Origin: an uncultured Roseobacter sp.
GTDB lineage: Bacteria > Pseudomonadota > Alphaproteobacteria > Rhodobacterales > Rhodobacteraceae
Reading direction: 5' to 3'
NCBI RefSeq assembly: GCF_947493125.1
Contig: NZ_CANLQB010000001.1
Location: 186,001 to 250,000 of the forward strand
Length of the DNA stretch: 64,000 nt
The notes under the pieces are model-generated. The model was given only the letters and a program-made list of their open reading frames with translations, had not been told where the DNA came from and ran no database searches. This document shows positions 55,575 to 64,000 of this stretch, piece by piece. Position 1 is the stretch's first letter, and the number at the start of each line of letters is the position of its first letter. The translations under genes were made by a program, and so were the position numbers.

Positions 55575-56051
55575 ATGTACGGTCGTATCGGTAGTCTGGT
55601 GATGTTGGCGGGTGGGCTTCTGAGCCTTGCGGCCTGCGCGGAACTCAATCTCGCCCTGGGCGGTGGCGCGCCTGCGCCTGACGCCCCGCGTGCTCCGCTG
55701 GAGCAGAGCCAGACCTTGCCAACCGGGGCTGCGCAGAGGGTGGACAGCCTGGATCGGTCCACCGCGGCAGAGCGCGTGGCGGCGACCCGTGGGGGCGGTG
55801 CGGGGCAGCTGTTGGGTCAGACCGTGGCCTCGCTTGGCAGCCCGGCGGACCCTGGGTTCTGGCTGAAAACGCCGCTGGTCTCGGTGGAAGCACCTGGCCG
55901 CGTGCGGGACCCGCGCACCGGCAAATCGGTCGCGGTCACGCTGATCCCGATCGACGGGCCAGCGACAGCGGGCAGCCGGTTATCCCTGTCGGCGATGCGG
56001 GCGCTGGAGGTCAGCCTGACCGATCTGGTGACGGTCGACGTGACGGGCTGA
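55575..56051 (+). CDS. Hypothetical lipoprotein, 158 residues
   Basis: From the ATG at 55575, the N-terminus is a lipoprotein signal (MYGRIGSLVMLAGGLLSLAAC) with lipidated Cys21. The mature part is short, Pro/Ala-rich at first, then a conserved-looking block: GQTVASLGSPADPGFWLKTPL, VRDPRTGKSVAVTLIPIDGP and SRLSLSAMRALEVSLTDL. Similar small lipoproteins occur in related genomes, but I know no function. It diverges from moaA and converges with the PPOX-like gene, three bases apart. Confidence 0.75.
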   Translation: MYGRIGSLVMLAGGLLSLAACAELNLALGGGAPAPDAPRAPLEQSQTLPTGAAQRVDSLDRSTAAERVAATRGGGAGQLLGQTVASLGSPADPGFWLKTPLVSVEAPGRVRDPRTGKSVAVTLIPIDGPATAGSRLSLSAMRALEVSLTDLVTVDVTG

Positions 56052-56054
56052 GTG

Positions 56055-56606
56055 TCAGGATTTGCCGTCTGTGATGAAGGTCGGTGCGCCGTCGATGGTC
56101 TGCTGGTTGCGGGTCTCCCAGTACTCCGCGACGCCCTCGGCGCCCTTGCCCTCGGCCCAGTCTTTCAGCACGTCGCGCTCGCCCGCATAGTCCATGAAGG
56201 GCACCGCAAAGCCGCAGCTTGTCTGCACCAGATCGATAGCGACGTCATAGATCTGCCGGGCGCCGGGCGAGGCGGGGAAGAGCGCGTTGAGCTCGGCGAA
56301 ATCCGCATCGCGCGGGTGCAGCGTGCGGGCGGTGCCATAGGTGCGCAGGATCATCGGCTTGGCCTCGAACCCGCACCACATCAGCGTCATGCGGTTGATC
56401 TGCGCCAGATGCCCGGCGGTCTCATTGCCCGAGCCGGTCAGGTTGCGCCACGCGATGCGATTGGGGCCTAGGACTCGCAGCGAGTCCATGCCTTTGGGCG
56501 AGACGTTCACCCGTCCATCTGGACCGGCGGTGCCGACAAAGAAGATATGCTGCGCCTCGATGAAGCGGGTGAGCAGGTCGCTCAGGCTGTCAAATTGCTT
56601 GGCCAT
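56055..56606 (-). CDS. Pyridoxamine 5'-phosphate oxidase-like FMN protein
   Basis: A 183-residue split-barrel protein of the PPOX-like family: FIEAQHIFFVGTAGPDGRVNVSPKGMDSLRVLG at the start and NRIAWRNLTGSGNETAGHLAQINRMTLMW in the middle. Members bind FMN, F420 or heme and do many reactions, so it should not be called pdxH. It lies three bases downstream of glmS on the same strand. Confidence 0.85.
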   Translation of the reverse strand: MAKQFDSLSDLLTRFIEAQHIFFVGTAGPDGRVNVSPKGMDSLRVLGPNRIAWRNLTGSGNETAGHLAQINRMTLMWCGFEAKPMILRTYGTARTLHPRDADFAELNALFPASPGARQIYDVAIDLVQTSCGFAVPFMDYAGERDVLKDWAEGKGAEGVAEYWETRNQQTIDGAPTFITDGKS

Positions 56607-56609
56607 GTC

Positions 56610-58430
56610 TCACTCCACGGTCACGGACTTCGCGAGGTTGCGCGGCTGGTCCACATCGGTGCCCTTGGCAACGGCGGTGTGATAGGCCAGCAACTGTGCG
56701 GGGATCGCGTAGAGGATCGGGGTCAGCGCATCCGGAACGCTGGGCAGTTCGATGGTGGCGAAGGCGCCGTCTCCCGCCTTGTCCAATCCCTGCCGGTCGG
56801 AGATCAGGATCACGCGGCCCTTGCGCGCCATGACTTCCTGCATATTGCTGACGGTCTTGTCGAAGAGTGCGTCGCGCGGGGCCATCACCACCACAGGCAC
56901 GTATTTGTCGACAAGTGCGATGGGGCCGTGCTTGAGCTCTCCGCTCGCATAGGCCTCGGCGTGGATGTAGCTGATTTCCTTGAGTTTGAGCGCTCCTTCG
57001 TGTGCCAGAGGGTACATCAGCCCGCGGCCCAGAAAGAGCACGTCGCGCGCCTCGGCCAGCCGGAGGGCGGCCTTCTGCATTTCGGTGTTGGCCTCGAGCG
57101 CGGTGGCAATCACGCTGGGGATGCCGCGCAGGGCCGACAGGTGGTCGGCCAGTGTCTCGGCGTCGATCTCGCCCCGGTCCTGTGCGGCCTTGAGGGCCAA
57201 TATGAAGAGCACGGTGAGCTGGCAGGTGAAAGCCTTGGTCGAGGCCACGCCCACCTCGACACCCGCGTGGATCGGCATGACCAGATCGCTTTCGCGGGCG
57301 ATGGAGCTTTCGGGCACGTTCACCACCGAGAGGATGCGGTCGGCCTTGCCCTCGCAATAGCGCAGGGCGGCCAGGGTATCCGCCGTTTCGCCCGACTGGC
57401 TGACAAAGAGCGCGGTCGTGCCCGCGGGCACGGGTGGCTCGCGGTAGCGGAATTCGGAGGCCACATCCACATCGACGGGCAGCCGCGCGATCTGCTCGAA
57501 CCAGTATTTGGCCGTCAGGCAGGCGAAATAGGCGGTGCCGCAGGCGACCATGGTGAGCCGGTCGATCTTGGAGAAATCCACGCCGGGATCGGGCAGGTGG
57601 ATATGGCCCTCATGATCGAGATAGTTGCTGAGCGCCTGGCCGATCACGGTGGGTTGCTCGGCGATTTCCTTGGCCATGAAGTGCTTGTGCCCGCCCTTGT
57701 CGATCAGCGTGTCGCCGATCTGGACGGTCTTTACCGGACGGTTGGCGAGCATGCCGTTGGCGTCGCGAATTTCCACGCCCGCGCGGGTCACCACGGCGCT
57801 GTCGCCCTCTTCGAGGTAGCTGATCCGGTCGGTCAGCGGGGCGAGGGCGATGGCATCGGAGCCCACGAACATCTCGCCGTCGCCATGGCCGATGGCCAGC
57901 GGCGAGCCCTTGCGCGCGGCGACGATCAGGTCGTCCTCGCCCGAGAAGAGGAAGGCGAGCGCGAAGGCGCCGTGCAGCCGCCCGAGTGCCTTCTTCGCAG
58001 CCTCCACCGGACCCATGCCTTGGGTCATGTAGTGCTCCGTCAGCAGGGCAACGGTTTCGGTGTCGGTTTGCGTAACGAAGGTCACGCCATGTTCGGCCAG
58101 TTCGGCGCGCAGCTCGCGGAAGTTCTCGATGATGCCGTTGTGCACCACCGCGACGCGCCCTGCCTGATGCGGGTGCGCGTTCTTCACCGTCGGCGCGCCA
58201 TGGGTGGCCCAGCGGGTGTGCCCGATCCCGGATTTGCCGGTCAGCGGCTCATGCACCAGGAGATCCGAGAGGTTGACCAGCTTGCCAACCGCACGGCGGC
58301 GGTCGAGAATACCGTCCTCAACCGTTGCAATACCCGCGCTGTCATAGCCGCGGTATTCGAGGCGTTTGAGTGCCTCGACGAGAATCGGTGCGGCTTCGTG
58401 ACTGCCCAGCACCCCCACAATTCCACACAT
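56610..58430 (-). CDS. glmS: Glutamine--fructose-6-phosphate aminotransferase GlmS
   Basis: GlmS makes glucosamine 6-phosphate from fructose 6-phosphate and glutamine, feeding UDP-GlcNAc synthesis. The 606 residues match the family. The N-terminal nucleophile is Cys2 (MCGIVGVLGSHE), HTRWATHGAPT is near 75, and the two SIS domains follow with ACGTAYFACLTAKYW, FVSQSGETADT and AHEGALKLKEISYIHAEAY. The C-terminus VDQPRNLAKSVTVE is diagnostic. The start follows the glmU stop by two bases, so the two steps are co-expressed. Confidence 0.98.
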   Translation of the reverse strand: MCGIVGVLGSHEAAPILVEALKRLEYRGYDSAGIATVEDGILDRRRAVGKLVNLSDLLVHEPLTGKSGIGHTRWATHGAPTVKNAHPHQAGRVAVVHNGIIENFRELRAELAEHGVTFVTQTDTETVALLTEHYMTQGMGPVEAAKKALGRLHGAFALAFLFSGEDDLIVAARKGSPLAIGHGDGEMFVGSDAIALAPLTDRISYLEEGDSAVVTRAGVEIRDANGMLANRPVKTVQIGDTLIDKGGHKHFMAKEIAEQPTVIGQALSNYLDHEGHIHLPDPGVDFSKIDRLTMVACGTAYFACLTAKYWFEQIARLPVDVDVASEFRYREPPVPAGTTALFVSQSGETADTLAALRYCEGKADRILSVVNVPESSIARESDLVMPIHAGVEVGVASTKAFTCQLTVLFILALKAAQDRGEIDAETLADHLSALRGIPSVIATALEANTEMQKAALRLAEARDVLFLGRGLMYPLAHEGALKLKEISYIHAEAYASGELKHGPIALVDKYVPVVVMAPRDALFDKTVSNMQEVMARKGRVILISDRQGLDKAGDGAFATIELPSVPDALTPILYAIPAQLLAYHTAVAKGTDVDQPRNLAKSVTVE

Positions 58431-58432
58431 TT

Positions 58433-59785
58433 TCAGCTGCCTCTTTGGAGTTTGGCCTTCTTGGCCTTTAGAATTGTCAACAATTTGGTGGCCATGCCCG
58501 GTTTTTCGACCTGCGGCGCACGGGCGATGGCGAGCGCGTCTGGTTCCACATCCGAGGTGATGACCGAGCCGCTGCCTGTCATCGCGCGGTCGCCGATGGA
58601 GACGGGCGCCACCAGCATGGTGTTCGATCCGATGAAGACCTCATCGCCGATGTCAGTATGGTGCTTGAGCACGCCGTCATAGTTGCAGGTGATGGTCCCT
58701 GCACCGATGTTGGTTTTCGTGCCGAGCGTCGCATCGCCGATATAGCTGAGGTGGTTCACCTTCGTGCCTTCGCCGATCTGCGCGTTCTTGACCTCAACGA
58801 AATTGCCGATGCGGGTGTTTTCGCTCAACTCCGCGCCGGGTCGCAGGCGCGCGTAGGGCCCGACGACAGCGCCGCGGGCCACATGGCAGCCCTCTAGGTG
58901 CGAAAAGGCGCGGATCGTGGCGCCGGACTCGACCGTGACATCGGGGCCGAAGACAACGTTGGGTTCCACAATCGTGTCGCGCCCGATCACGGTGTCGAAG
59001 GCGAAATGCACCGTTTCAGGCGCGGGCAGGGTGACGCCATCCTCGAATGCTTCGGCGCGGGCGCGGGTCTGGAAGGCGGCTTCCGCCCCGGCCAGCTCGG
59101 CGCGGGTGTTGATGCCCAGCGTTTCGCTCTCATCACACGTCACCACCGTCGCCGAGAGCCCGCGGGCGCGGGCGAGACCCACGATGTCGGTCAGGTAATA
59201 CTCGCCTGCCGCATTGTCGTTGCCGATGTCGTCGATCAGCTCGAAAAGCAGCTCCGACCGGCACGCGACCACACCGCTGTTGCAGAGGGTGATTGCGCGC
59301 TCTGCTGCATCCGCGTCCTTGAACTCGACAATACGCTCCAGTGTGTCGCCCTGCATGACAAGCCGGCCATAGCGCCCGGGATCCGCCGCCTCGAAGCCGA
59401 GGATCACCACATCGTGAGTCTTCTGCGCGGTGATCATTGCCTCAAGCGTTTCGGGTCGCACGAAAGGCGTGTCGCCGAAGAGCACGATGGCGGTGCCCTC
59501 GAACCCCGCGAGCGCCGCGCGCGCCTGGGCAGCGGCGTGGGCGGTGCCAAGCTGTTCGGTCTGCTCGACCACCTGTGCGGTTTCATCGTGGGCGAGGGCG
59601 GCCTTGCGCACAAGCTCCGCGCCATGGCCAGCGACGATCACCGTGCGCGCGGGCGCGAGGCTGGCGCCGGCCTGCATCGCGTGAACGAGAAGCGGGGCGC
59701 CTGCAAGGGGGTGGAGGACCTTGGGCAGGTCCGAGTTCATCCGTGTGCCCTTGCCTGCGGCCAGGATGACCAAAGCGGTTCTCAT
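58433..59785 (-). CDS. glmU: Bifunctional GlmU (uridyltransferase / GlcN-1-P acetyltransferase)
   Basis: GlmU acetylates glucosamine 1-phosphate and then couples it to UTP, giving UDP-GlcNAc for peptidoglycan and lipid A. The protein has 450 residues. The N-terminal nucleotidyltransferase motif LAAGKGTRMNSDLPKVLHPLAG starts at residue 8; the C-terminal left-handed beta helix is seen as hexapeptide repeats from about 250 (FGPDVTVESGATIRAFSHLEG ... IGAGTITCNYDG). Together with glmS it forms a two-gene unit. It diverges from the phosphatase gene. Confidence 0.97.
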   Translation of the reverse strand: MRTALVILAAGKGTRMNSDLPKVLHPLAGAPLLVHAMQAGASLAPARTVIVAGHGAELVRKAALAHDETAQVVEQTEQLGTAHAAAQARAALAGFEGTAIVLFGDTPFVRPETLEAMITAQKTHDVVILGFEAADPGRYGRLVMQGDTLERIVEFKDADAAERAITLCNSGVVACRSELLFELIDDIGNDNAAGEYYLTDIVGLARARGLSATVVTCDESETLGINTRAELAGAEAAFQTRARAEAFEDGVTLPAPETVHFAFDTVIGRDTIVEPNVVFGPDVTVESGATIRAFSHLEGCHVARGAVVGPYARLRPGAELSENTRIGNFVEVKNAQIGEGTKVNHLSYIGDATLGTKTNIGAGTITCNYDGVLKHHTDIGDEVFIGSNTMLVAPVSIGDRAMTGSGSVITSDVEPDALAIARAPQVEKPGMATKLLTILKAKKAKLQRGS

Positions 59786-59923
59786 GTCGTTTCTCTTTGT
59801 ATTCTGCTGCGCACCTCTTTATCGCTCTGGCGCAGCGGTGCAAGGCGCAGACCCATCAAAGAAGGTTGCGGCCTGCAACATGTGTGGGCGATGTCTTGCC
59901 CAGATGAAGGCTGGGGAGCGGGT

Positions 59924-60589
59924 ATGAAAACGGTGATCTTCGATCTCGACGGGACGCTCGCGGACACCAGCGGGGACCTGATCGCAGCGGCCAATCACTG
60001 TTTCCGCGAGATGGGCGCGGGCGATCTATTGGACCCGGTGCAGGACGCGGGCACGGCGCTGCGGGGCGGTCGGGCGATGCTGAGCCTTGGTCTGACGCGG
60101 CTTGGGCGGGCAGAGGATCGTGGGGCGATTGATCACTACTATCCGGTGCTGCTGGAGGCCTATGGCGCGGCCATCGACGTGCATACGCAGATGTATCCGC
60201 GCGCGATGGAGGCGGTGGAAGACCTCAAGAGCGCGGGTTACGGCGTCGGCATCTGCACCAACAAGCCGGAGGGTCTGGCCGAGACCTTGCTGCAGCGGTT
60301 GGGGGTGCGTGACGCCTTTGGCGCGCTGGTGGGCGCCGATACGCTGCCGGTGCGCAAACCTGACCCCGAGCCACTGTTTGAGGCCGCGCGGCGGGCGGGG
60401 GGCGATCCTGCGCGCTGCGTGCTCATTGGCGACTCGGATACCGACCGGAACACCGCGCGGGCGGCCTCCGTCCCTTGCGTGCTCGTGACCTTCGGCCCGG
60501 CGGGCGGCGATATGGCGGCGCTGGAGCCCGACGGGCTGCTGGACGACTATGCCGCCTTGCCCGCGCTCGTGGATCGCCTGCTGGCTTGA
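59924..60589 (+). CDS. HAD-superfamily phosphatase (phosphoglycolate phosphatase-like)
   Basis: A 221-residue HAD-IA hydrolase. Motif I is VIFDLDGTLADTSGD (Asp7 nucleophile, Asp9), motif II is GICTNKP near 107, and motif IV is CVLIGDSDTDRNTARAA near 166. It resembles Gph, which clears 2-phosphoglycolate, but HAD substrates are hard to predict. I use the ATG at 59924 with GGGGAGCGG upstream; the open frame before it runs antisense to glmU. The following gene starts 46 bases later. Confidence 0.85.
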   Translation: MKTVIFDLDGTLADTSGDLIAAANHCFREMGAGDLLDPVQDAGTALRGGRAMLSLGLTRLGRAEDRGAIDHYYPVLLEAYGAAIDVHTQMYPRAMEAVEDLKSAGYGVGICTNKPEGLAETLLQRLGVRDAFGALVGADTLPVRKPDPEPLFEAARRAGGDPARCVLIGDSDTDRNTARAASVPCVLVTFGPAGGDMAALEPDGLLDDYAALPALVDRLLA

Positions 60590-60635
60590 CCGGGAGCGCC
60601 GTCCCCTGCAAGGTCTGCGGGAGTGAGGGCACCAG

Positions 60636-61844
60636 ATGACAGAGAGTTTCAAAGGCAGTTTCACCCAGCAGGAGCCGATCCCGGAAGCGGGGATCGAGGC
60701 GGCGCTGGCCGTGCTGCGTCATGGGCGGCTGCACCGCTATAACACCGCCGCCGATGAGATCAGCGAAACGGCGCTGCTGGAGCAGGAGTTTGCGGCGACG
60801 GTCGGGGCGAACTACTGCCTCGCGGTGGCCTCGGGCGGCTATGCCATGGCGACGGCGTTGCGGGCGGTGGGTGTGAAACCTGGCGATCCGGTGCTGTCGA
60901 ATGCCTTTACGCTGGCGCCTGTGCCCGGTGCCATTGCTGCGGTGGGCGCCAGGCCGGTCTTCGTGGGCGTGACCGAGGATTTGACCATCGACCTCGACGA
61001 TCTCCGGGCCAAGGCGGGGCAGGCGAAGGTGCTGCTGCTGAGCCATATGCGCGGGCATATCTGCGACATGGATGCGCTGATGGAGATCTGCGATGGCGCG
61101 GGCATCAAGGTCATCGAGGACTGCGCGCATACGATGGGGGCTGCGTGGAACGGCGTGCCCTCGGGGCGGCATGGGGTGGCGGGATGCTATTCCTGTCAGA
61201 CCTATAAGCATGTGAACTCCGGCGAGGGCGGGTTTCTGGTCACTGATGACGTGGAGCTGGCGGCGCGCGCGGTGATGCTGTCAGGCTCCTACATGCTTTA
61301 CGACCGGCATCTGGCGGCGCCGCCGAAAGAGGCCTTTGAGACCATCCGGTACGAGACGCCGAATATCTCGGGGCGCATGGACAACCTGCGCGCGGCCATC
61401 CTGCGCCCGCAAGTGGCGGATCTTGCGACCCAATGTGCGCGTTGGAATGAGCGTTATCGCAGGCTCGAGGCAGGCCTGCGAGACACACCCGGGCTGACCT
61501 TGATCGAACGCCCTGAGGCGGAGACCATCGTAGGTTCTTCGATCCAGGTGCTGCTGCTCGACTGGGCGGCAGTGGACGTGCAGTCCGTTGTGGCGCGCTG
61601 TGCGGCACGCGGGGTCGAGCTGAAGTGGTTCGGCGGCGCCGAGCCCGTCGGCTTCACCAGCCGCTACGACAGCTGGCGCTATGCCGAGACGCCGCGCATG
61701 CCCGCCTCCGACCGGGTGCTGGCGGGTATTCTGGATATGCGCGTGCCGCTGACCTTTTCGCTGGAGGACTGCGACCTGATTGCCCGGATCATCCGGGCCG
61801 AAGTGGGGGCCGTTTACCAGAAGCAGTCGACCGCCGCGGAGTAG
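60636..61844 (+). CDS. DegT/DnrJ/EryC1/StrS family PLP aminotransferase
   Basis: A 402-residue PLP enzyme of the sugar-aminotransferase-like family. The cofactor lysine is Lys191 in CYSCQTYKHVNSGEGGFL; VIEDCAHTMGA (near 159) supplies the pyridoxal-stacking and Asp contacts. These enzymes usually aminate nucleotide-linked keto sugars for surface polysaccharides, but no sugar-nucleotide genes are adjacent. It follows a HAD phosphatase and precedes ivd, so its pathway is unclear. Confidence 0.88.
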   Translation: MTESFKGSFTQQEPIPEAGIEAALAVLRHGRLHRYNTAADEISETALLEQEFAATVGANYCLAVASGGYAMATALRAVGVKPGDPVLSNAFTLAPVPGAIAAVGARPVFVGVTEDLTIDLDDLRAKAGQAKVLLLSHMRGHICDMDALMEICDGAGIKVIEDCAHTMGAAWNGVPSGRHGVAGCYSCQTYKHVNSGEGGFLVTDDVELAARAVMLSGSYMLYDRHLAAPPKEAFETIRYETPNISGRMDNLRAAILRPQVADLATQCARWNERYRRLEAGLRDTPGLTLIERPEAETIVGSSIQVLLLDWAAVDVQSVVARCAARGVELKWFGGAEPVGFTSRYDSWRYAETPRMPASDRVLAGILDMRVPLTFSLEDCDLIARIIRAEVGAVYQKQSTAAE

Positions 61845-61882
61845 GCCGCCCGCTTGACCGGTGTGGCCCTCTATGACATTAA

Positions 61883-61896
61883 TGAACGTATGTTCA
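61883..61896. promoter_or_regulatory. Inverted repeat before ivd (candidate TetR-type operator)
   Basis: TGAAC-GTAT-GTTCA, a perfect 5-4-5 inverted repeat with partly symmetric flanks (ATTAA/AATAA), 27 bases before the ivd ATG. A TTGACC at 61854-61859 could be the -35, which would place the repeat at or just after the -10. It looks like an operator for a dimeric repressor; which one is not known. Confidence 0.45.
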
Positions 61897-61922
61897 ATAA
61901 ATTCTGAAGGGAGGTCCGCGCG

Positions 61923-63086
61923 ATGTTCATGGCCACCATGGCATTCGATCTGGGCGAGGATGTGAACGCGTTGCGCGAGGTTGTGCACCGCTGGGCGCAG
62001 GACCGCGTGGCGCCCATGGCCGCGGAGATCGACGAAAAAAACGCCTTCCCGCCAGAGCTTTGGCCGGAAATGGGCGAATTGGGTCTGCTGGGTATTACCG
62101 TGGATGAAGACTATGGCGGGGCGGGCATGTCCTATCTGGCCCATACGGTGGCGATTGAGGAGATCGCGCGGGCCAGCGCCTCCGTTTCGCTGTCCTACGG
62201 CGCGCATTCCAACCTCTGCGTGAACCAGATCAAGCTGAACGGCACCTCTGAGCAGAAAGAGAAATACCTGCCCGGGCTGATTTCCGGGGAGCATGTAGGC
62301 GCGCTGGCGATGTCGGAGGCCGGGGCCGGGTCAGACGTCGTTTCGATGAAACTGCGCGCGGAGAAGCGCAACGATCATTACCGGCTCAATGGCACGAAAT
62401 ACTGGATCACCAATGGCCCGGATGCGGATACGCTGGTGGTTTATGCCAAGACCGACCCTGACGCCGGTTCAAAGGGCATCACCGCCTTCCTCATTGAAAA
62501 GGAAATGACAGGATTTTCGACTTCCCCACATTTCGACAAGCTGGGCATGCGCGGGTCAAACACCGCCGAGCTGATCTTTGAAGATGTGGAAGTGCCGTTT
62601 GAAAATGTGCTCGGGGAAGAGGGTAAGGGCGTGCGGGTGCTGATGTCTGGCCTCGACTATGAACGCGTTGTTCTGGCGGGCATCGGGACGGGCATCATGG
62701 CGGCCTGCCTCGATGCAATCATGCCGTATCTGAGCGAGCGCAAGCAGTTCGGCCAGCCCATCGGGAGTTTCCAGCTGATGCAGGGCAAGATCGCGGATAT
62801 GTATACGGCGATGAACTCGGCGAGGGCCTATGTCTATGAGGTCGCCAAGGCCTGCGATCGGGGCGATGTGACCCGGCAGGACGCGGCGGCCTGCTGTCTC
62901 TATGCCTCCGAGGAAGCGATGAAACAGGCGCATCAGGCCGTGCAGGCGATGGGGGGCGCAGGGTTCCTCAACGACAGCCCGGTCGCGCGGATTTTCCGCG
63001 ATGCGAAGTTGATGGAGATCGGCGCGGGCACCTCGGAGATCCGGCGCATGCTGGTGGGCCGCGAGTTGATGGCGGCAATGGGCTGA
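61923..63086 (+). CDS. ivd: Isovaleryl-CoA dehydrogenase
   Basis: IVD oxidises isovaleryl-CoA to 3-methylcrotonyl-CoA in leucine catabolism and passes electrons to ETF. The 387 residues match the acyl-CoA dehydrogenase family; [18 protein letters not shown] is the FAD-binding signature, and the catalytic base Glu247 lies in [14 protein letters not shown], the position used by isovaleryl-CoA dehydrogenases rather than the usual C-terminal Glu. AAGGGAGG precedes the ATG. The methylcrotonyl-CoA carboxylase genes often next to ivd are not seen; OmpW converges here. Confidence 0.93.
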   Translation: MFMATMAFDLGEDVNALREVVHRWAQDRVAPMAAEIDEKNAFPPELWPEMGELGLLGITVDEDYGGAGMSYLAHTVAIEEIARASASVSLSYGAHSNLCVNQIKLNGTSEQKEKYLPGLISGEHVGALAMSEAGAGSDVVSMKLRAEKRNDHYRLNGTKYWITNGPDADTLVVYAKTDPDAGSKGITAFLIEKEMTGFSTSPHFDKLGMRGSNTAELIFEDVEVPFENVLGEEGKGVRVLMSGLDYERVVLAGIGTGIMAACLDAIMPYLSERKQFGQPIGSFQLMQGKIADMYTAMNSARAYVYEVAKACDRGDVTRQDAAACCLYASEEAMKQAHQAVQAMGGAGFLNDSPVARIFRDAKLMEIGAGTSEIRRMLVGRELMAAMG

Positions 63087-63132
63087 CCCGATGGGAGGGA
63101 CCGGATCAGCCCAGCCTGGTGGCGCGTGTGCC

Positions 63133-63735
63133 TCAGAACTTGTGCACGTAGGCCACACCAAAGAGGAACGGGTCGATCTCGGCAGTGCCGATGTCCGCGC
63201 CGTTCAGAGACGCATCGGTGTCGATGTCGAACCAGCGGATGTTGGCCCGCAGCCATCCGGTTTCGCTGATCTTGTAGTCCACACCGACCTGCGCGGAGAT
63301 GCCGAAGGAATCATCGAGCTCGAGTGTGTTGGCTCCGAGTTCTTCCTCAAAGAAGGTGGTGTAGTTGATGCCCAGGCCCACATAAGGCTTCCACGGGCTC
63401 GCGTTGGTGAAGTGGTAGTTCACCGAGAGGGTCGGCGGCAGGTGTTTGGTGCGCGCGGTGCCGACGCCCGGCAGGTTGATATTGTGTTCAAACGGGGTCG
63501 CTGCGAGCAATTCGATGCCGATGTAGTCGCGGATGAAGTATTCCAGGGTCAGGGTGATTGCCTCGTCGCTGGCAATGTCCGCTTCGACGTTCGCGACGGT
63601 GCCGTTGCCCGATTTGGGGTTCACGCTGCCAACACCGATCCCGAAGGTCAGATCGCCTTGGGATTGGGCAAAGGCAGGCAGAGCGCAGACCGCGAGGGCG
63701 CTGCTCAGAAGGAGGGTTTTCACTGTGACTCTCAT
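63133..63735 (-). CDS. OmpW family outer membrane protein
   Basis: A 200-residue eight-stranded beta-barrel protein. A signal peptide (LLLSSALAVCALPAFAQSQ) is followed by alternating strands and OmpW-type segments: YFIRDYIGIELLAATPFEHNI, LPPTLSVNYHF, WKPYVGLGINYTTFFEE and a C-terminal aromatic (VAYVHKF) for BAM recognition. OmpW proteins carry small hydrophobic compounds. An exact FNR/FnrL-type box lies 61 bases upstream of the ATG. GGAAGG precedes the start. Confidence 0.92.
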   Translation of the reverse strand: MRVTVKTLLLSSALAVCALPAFAQSQGDLTFGIGVGSVNPKSGNGTVANVEADIASDEAITLTLEYFIRDYIGIELLAATPFEHNINLPGVGTARTKHLPPTLSVNYHFTNASPWKPYVGLGINYTTFFEEELGANTLELDDSFGISAQVGVDYKISETGWLRANIRWFDIDTDASLNGADIGTAEIDPFLFGVAYVHKF

Positions 63736-63796
63736 TGGTTTTTTCCTTCCGGTTTAGAGTTCGGGCATGTGATGCGCTGGCAGCCGGCCAAGCACA

Positions 63797-63810
63797 TTGA
63801 CGCAGATCAA
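63797..63810. promoter_or_regulatory. FNR/FnrL-type binding site
   Basis: TTGAC-GCAG-ATCAA fits the FnrL consensus (TTGAY-N4-RTCAA) of Rhodobacteraceae. It lies between the divergent ompW-like gene and the gene at 63927, so it could control either or both under low oxygen. Binding is inferred. Confidence 0.55.
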
Positions 63811-63926
63811 GCCCGCGGCGAAAGCGGCTGTGCGAAAACGCCGCAGGGCGGATCCGGGCCGTCGTGCGCCGCGCCTGTCGCGGCCAGATCGGAGGTCCGC
63901 AAGGAGGTGTGCGGTGCGCGGGTCTG

Positions 63927-64000
63927 ATGCCACGCTGGCTTTGGTTTGCCCCGCTGGCGCTTCTGGTCGCTGCCGCGGCGGTCGGGGCGTTCCGCTGGGG
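63927..64000 (+). CDS. N-terminus of an exported or membrane-anchored protein (cut by window edge)
   Basis: An ATG at 63927 opens a frame to the window end, beginning MPRWLWFAPLALLVAAAAVG, a clear signal peptide or membrane anchor. AAGGAGGTG lies about 18 bases upstream, a little far; the start could therefore be a nearby GTG in another frame, but those translate less convincingly. Only 24 codons are visible, so no family is assigned. Confidence 0.45.
   Translation, partial: MPRWLWFAPLALLVAAAAVGAFRW

Noticed and set aside
58898-59923. N-terminal extension of the phosphatase frame
   Set aside because: It is antisense to glmU; the HAD motif I begins right after the ATG at 59924.

Overview
The window is a contiguous piece of an alphaproteobacterial chromosome, most likely from the Rhodobacteraceae (Roseobacter/Rhodobacter group). 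The reasons are the high-GC, densely packed sequence; the intact division and cell-wall cluster with two DUF2484-type membrane genes between murC and murB; the divergent J-domain/bolA pair; cobS and cobT; DUF3422; a CtrA-type TTAA-N7-TTAAC box; and an FnrL-type box. I saw no tRNA, rRNA, CRISPR array, prophage or complete insertion sequence.

Layout. 1-13378: division and envelope cluster on the + strand, ftsW(partial)-murG-murC-two DUF2484-like genes-murB-ddl-ftsQ-ftsA-ftsZ-lpxC-bamD-recN, followed by a ClC chloride transporter (13446-15131). 15132-21728: mostly - strand, with DUF427, an M24 aminopeptidase, cobT, a racemase-fold protein, cobS and a J-domain protein; bolA diverges at 21803. 22070-28190: DUF4177, gatB, two unrecognised proteins, a lytic transglycosylase-like protein (+), a small membrane protein and an SDR. 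28194-34783: pepN (-), two very small genes, malate synthase G with a GlcG-like partner, and a C26 glutamine-amidotransferase-like hydrolase. 34780-36213: a RAYT-like protein that has lost its catalytic residues, facing an SDR gene across a pair of opposed REP palindromes. 36339-41882: VOC protein, methyltransferase-like membrane protein, pntAB, DUF3422. 42142-52121: oligopeptide-type ABC transporter with a divergent ATPase fusion, two M20 hydrolases and a DadA-like flavoprotein. 52118-59785: - strand envelope and cofactor genes (glycosyltransferase, waaA, moaA, PPOX-like, glmS, glmU) with one divergent lipoprotein. 59924-64000: phosphatase, DegT-family aminotransferase, isovaleryl-CoA dehydrogenase, OmpW-like porin (-) and the start of one more gene.

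The genes are mainly core metabolism and envelope growth: peptidoglycan precursors and divisome (mur/ddl/fts), UDP-GlcNAc supply (glmS, glmU), lipid A and Kdo (lpxC, waaA), outer-membrane assembly (bamD), cobalamin cobalt insertion (cobS/cobT), the glyoxylate bypass (glcB), NADPH balance (pntAB) and leucine breakdown (ivd). The accessory signal is non-coding: a small family of REP palindromes (35373, 35425, 40433, 49387) next to the degenerate RAYT, a cluster of five hairpins (41882-42128), a 24-bp perfect stem between a binding-protein gene and its permease gene (44213-44264), an 8-bp tandem repeat (26946-26997), and several operator-like sites. No complete new defence or mobile system is visible. 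The most unusual loci are the degenerate RAYT with its REPs, the cobS-racemase-like-cobT arrangement with a palindromic cobS translation start, and the CtrA-type boxes inside the division cluster.
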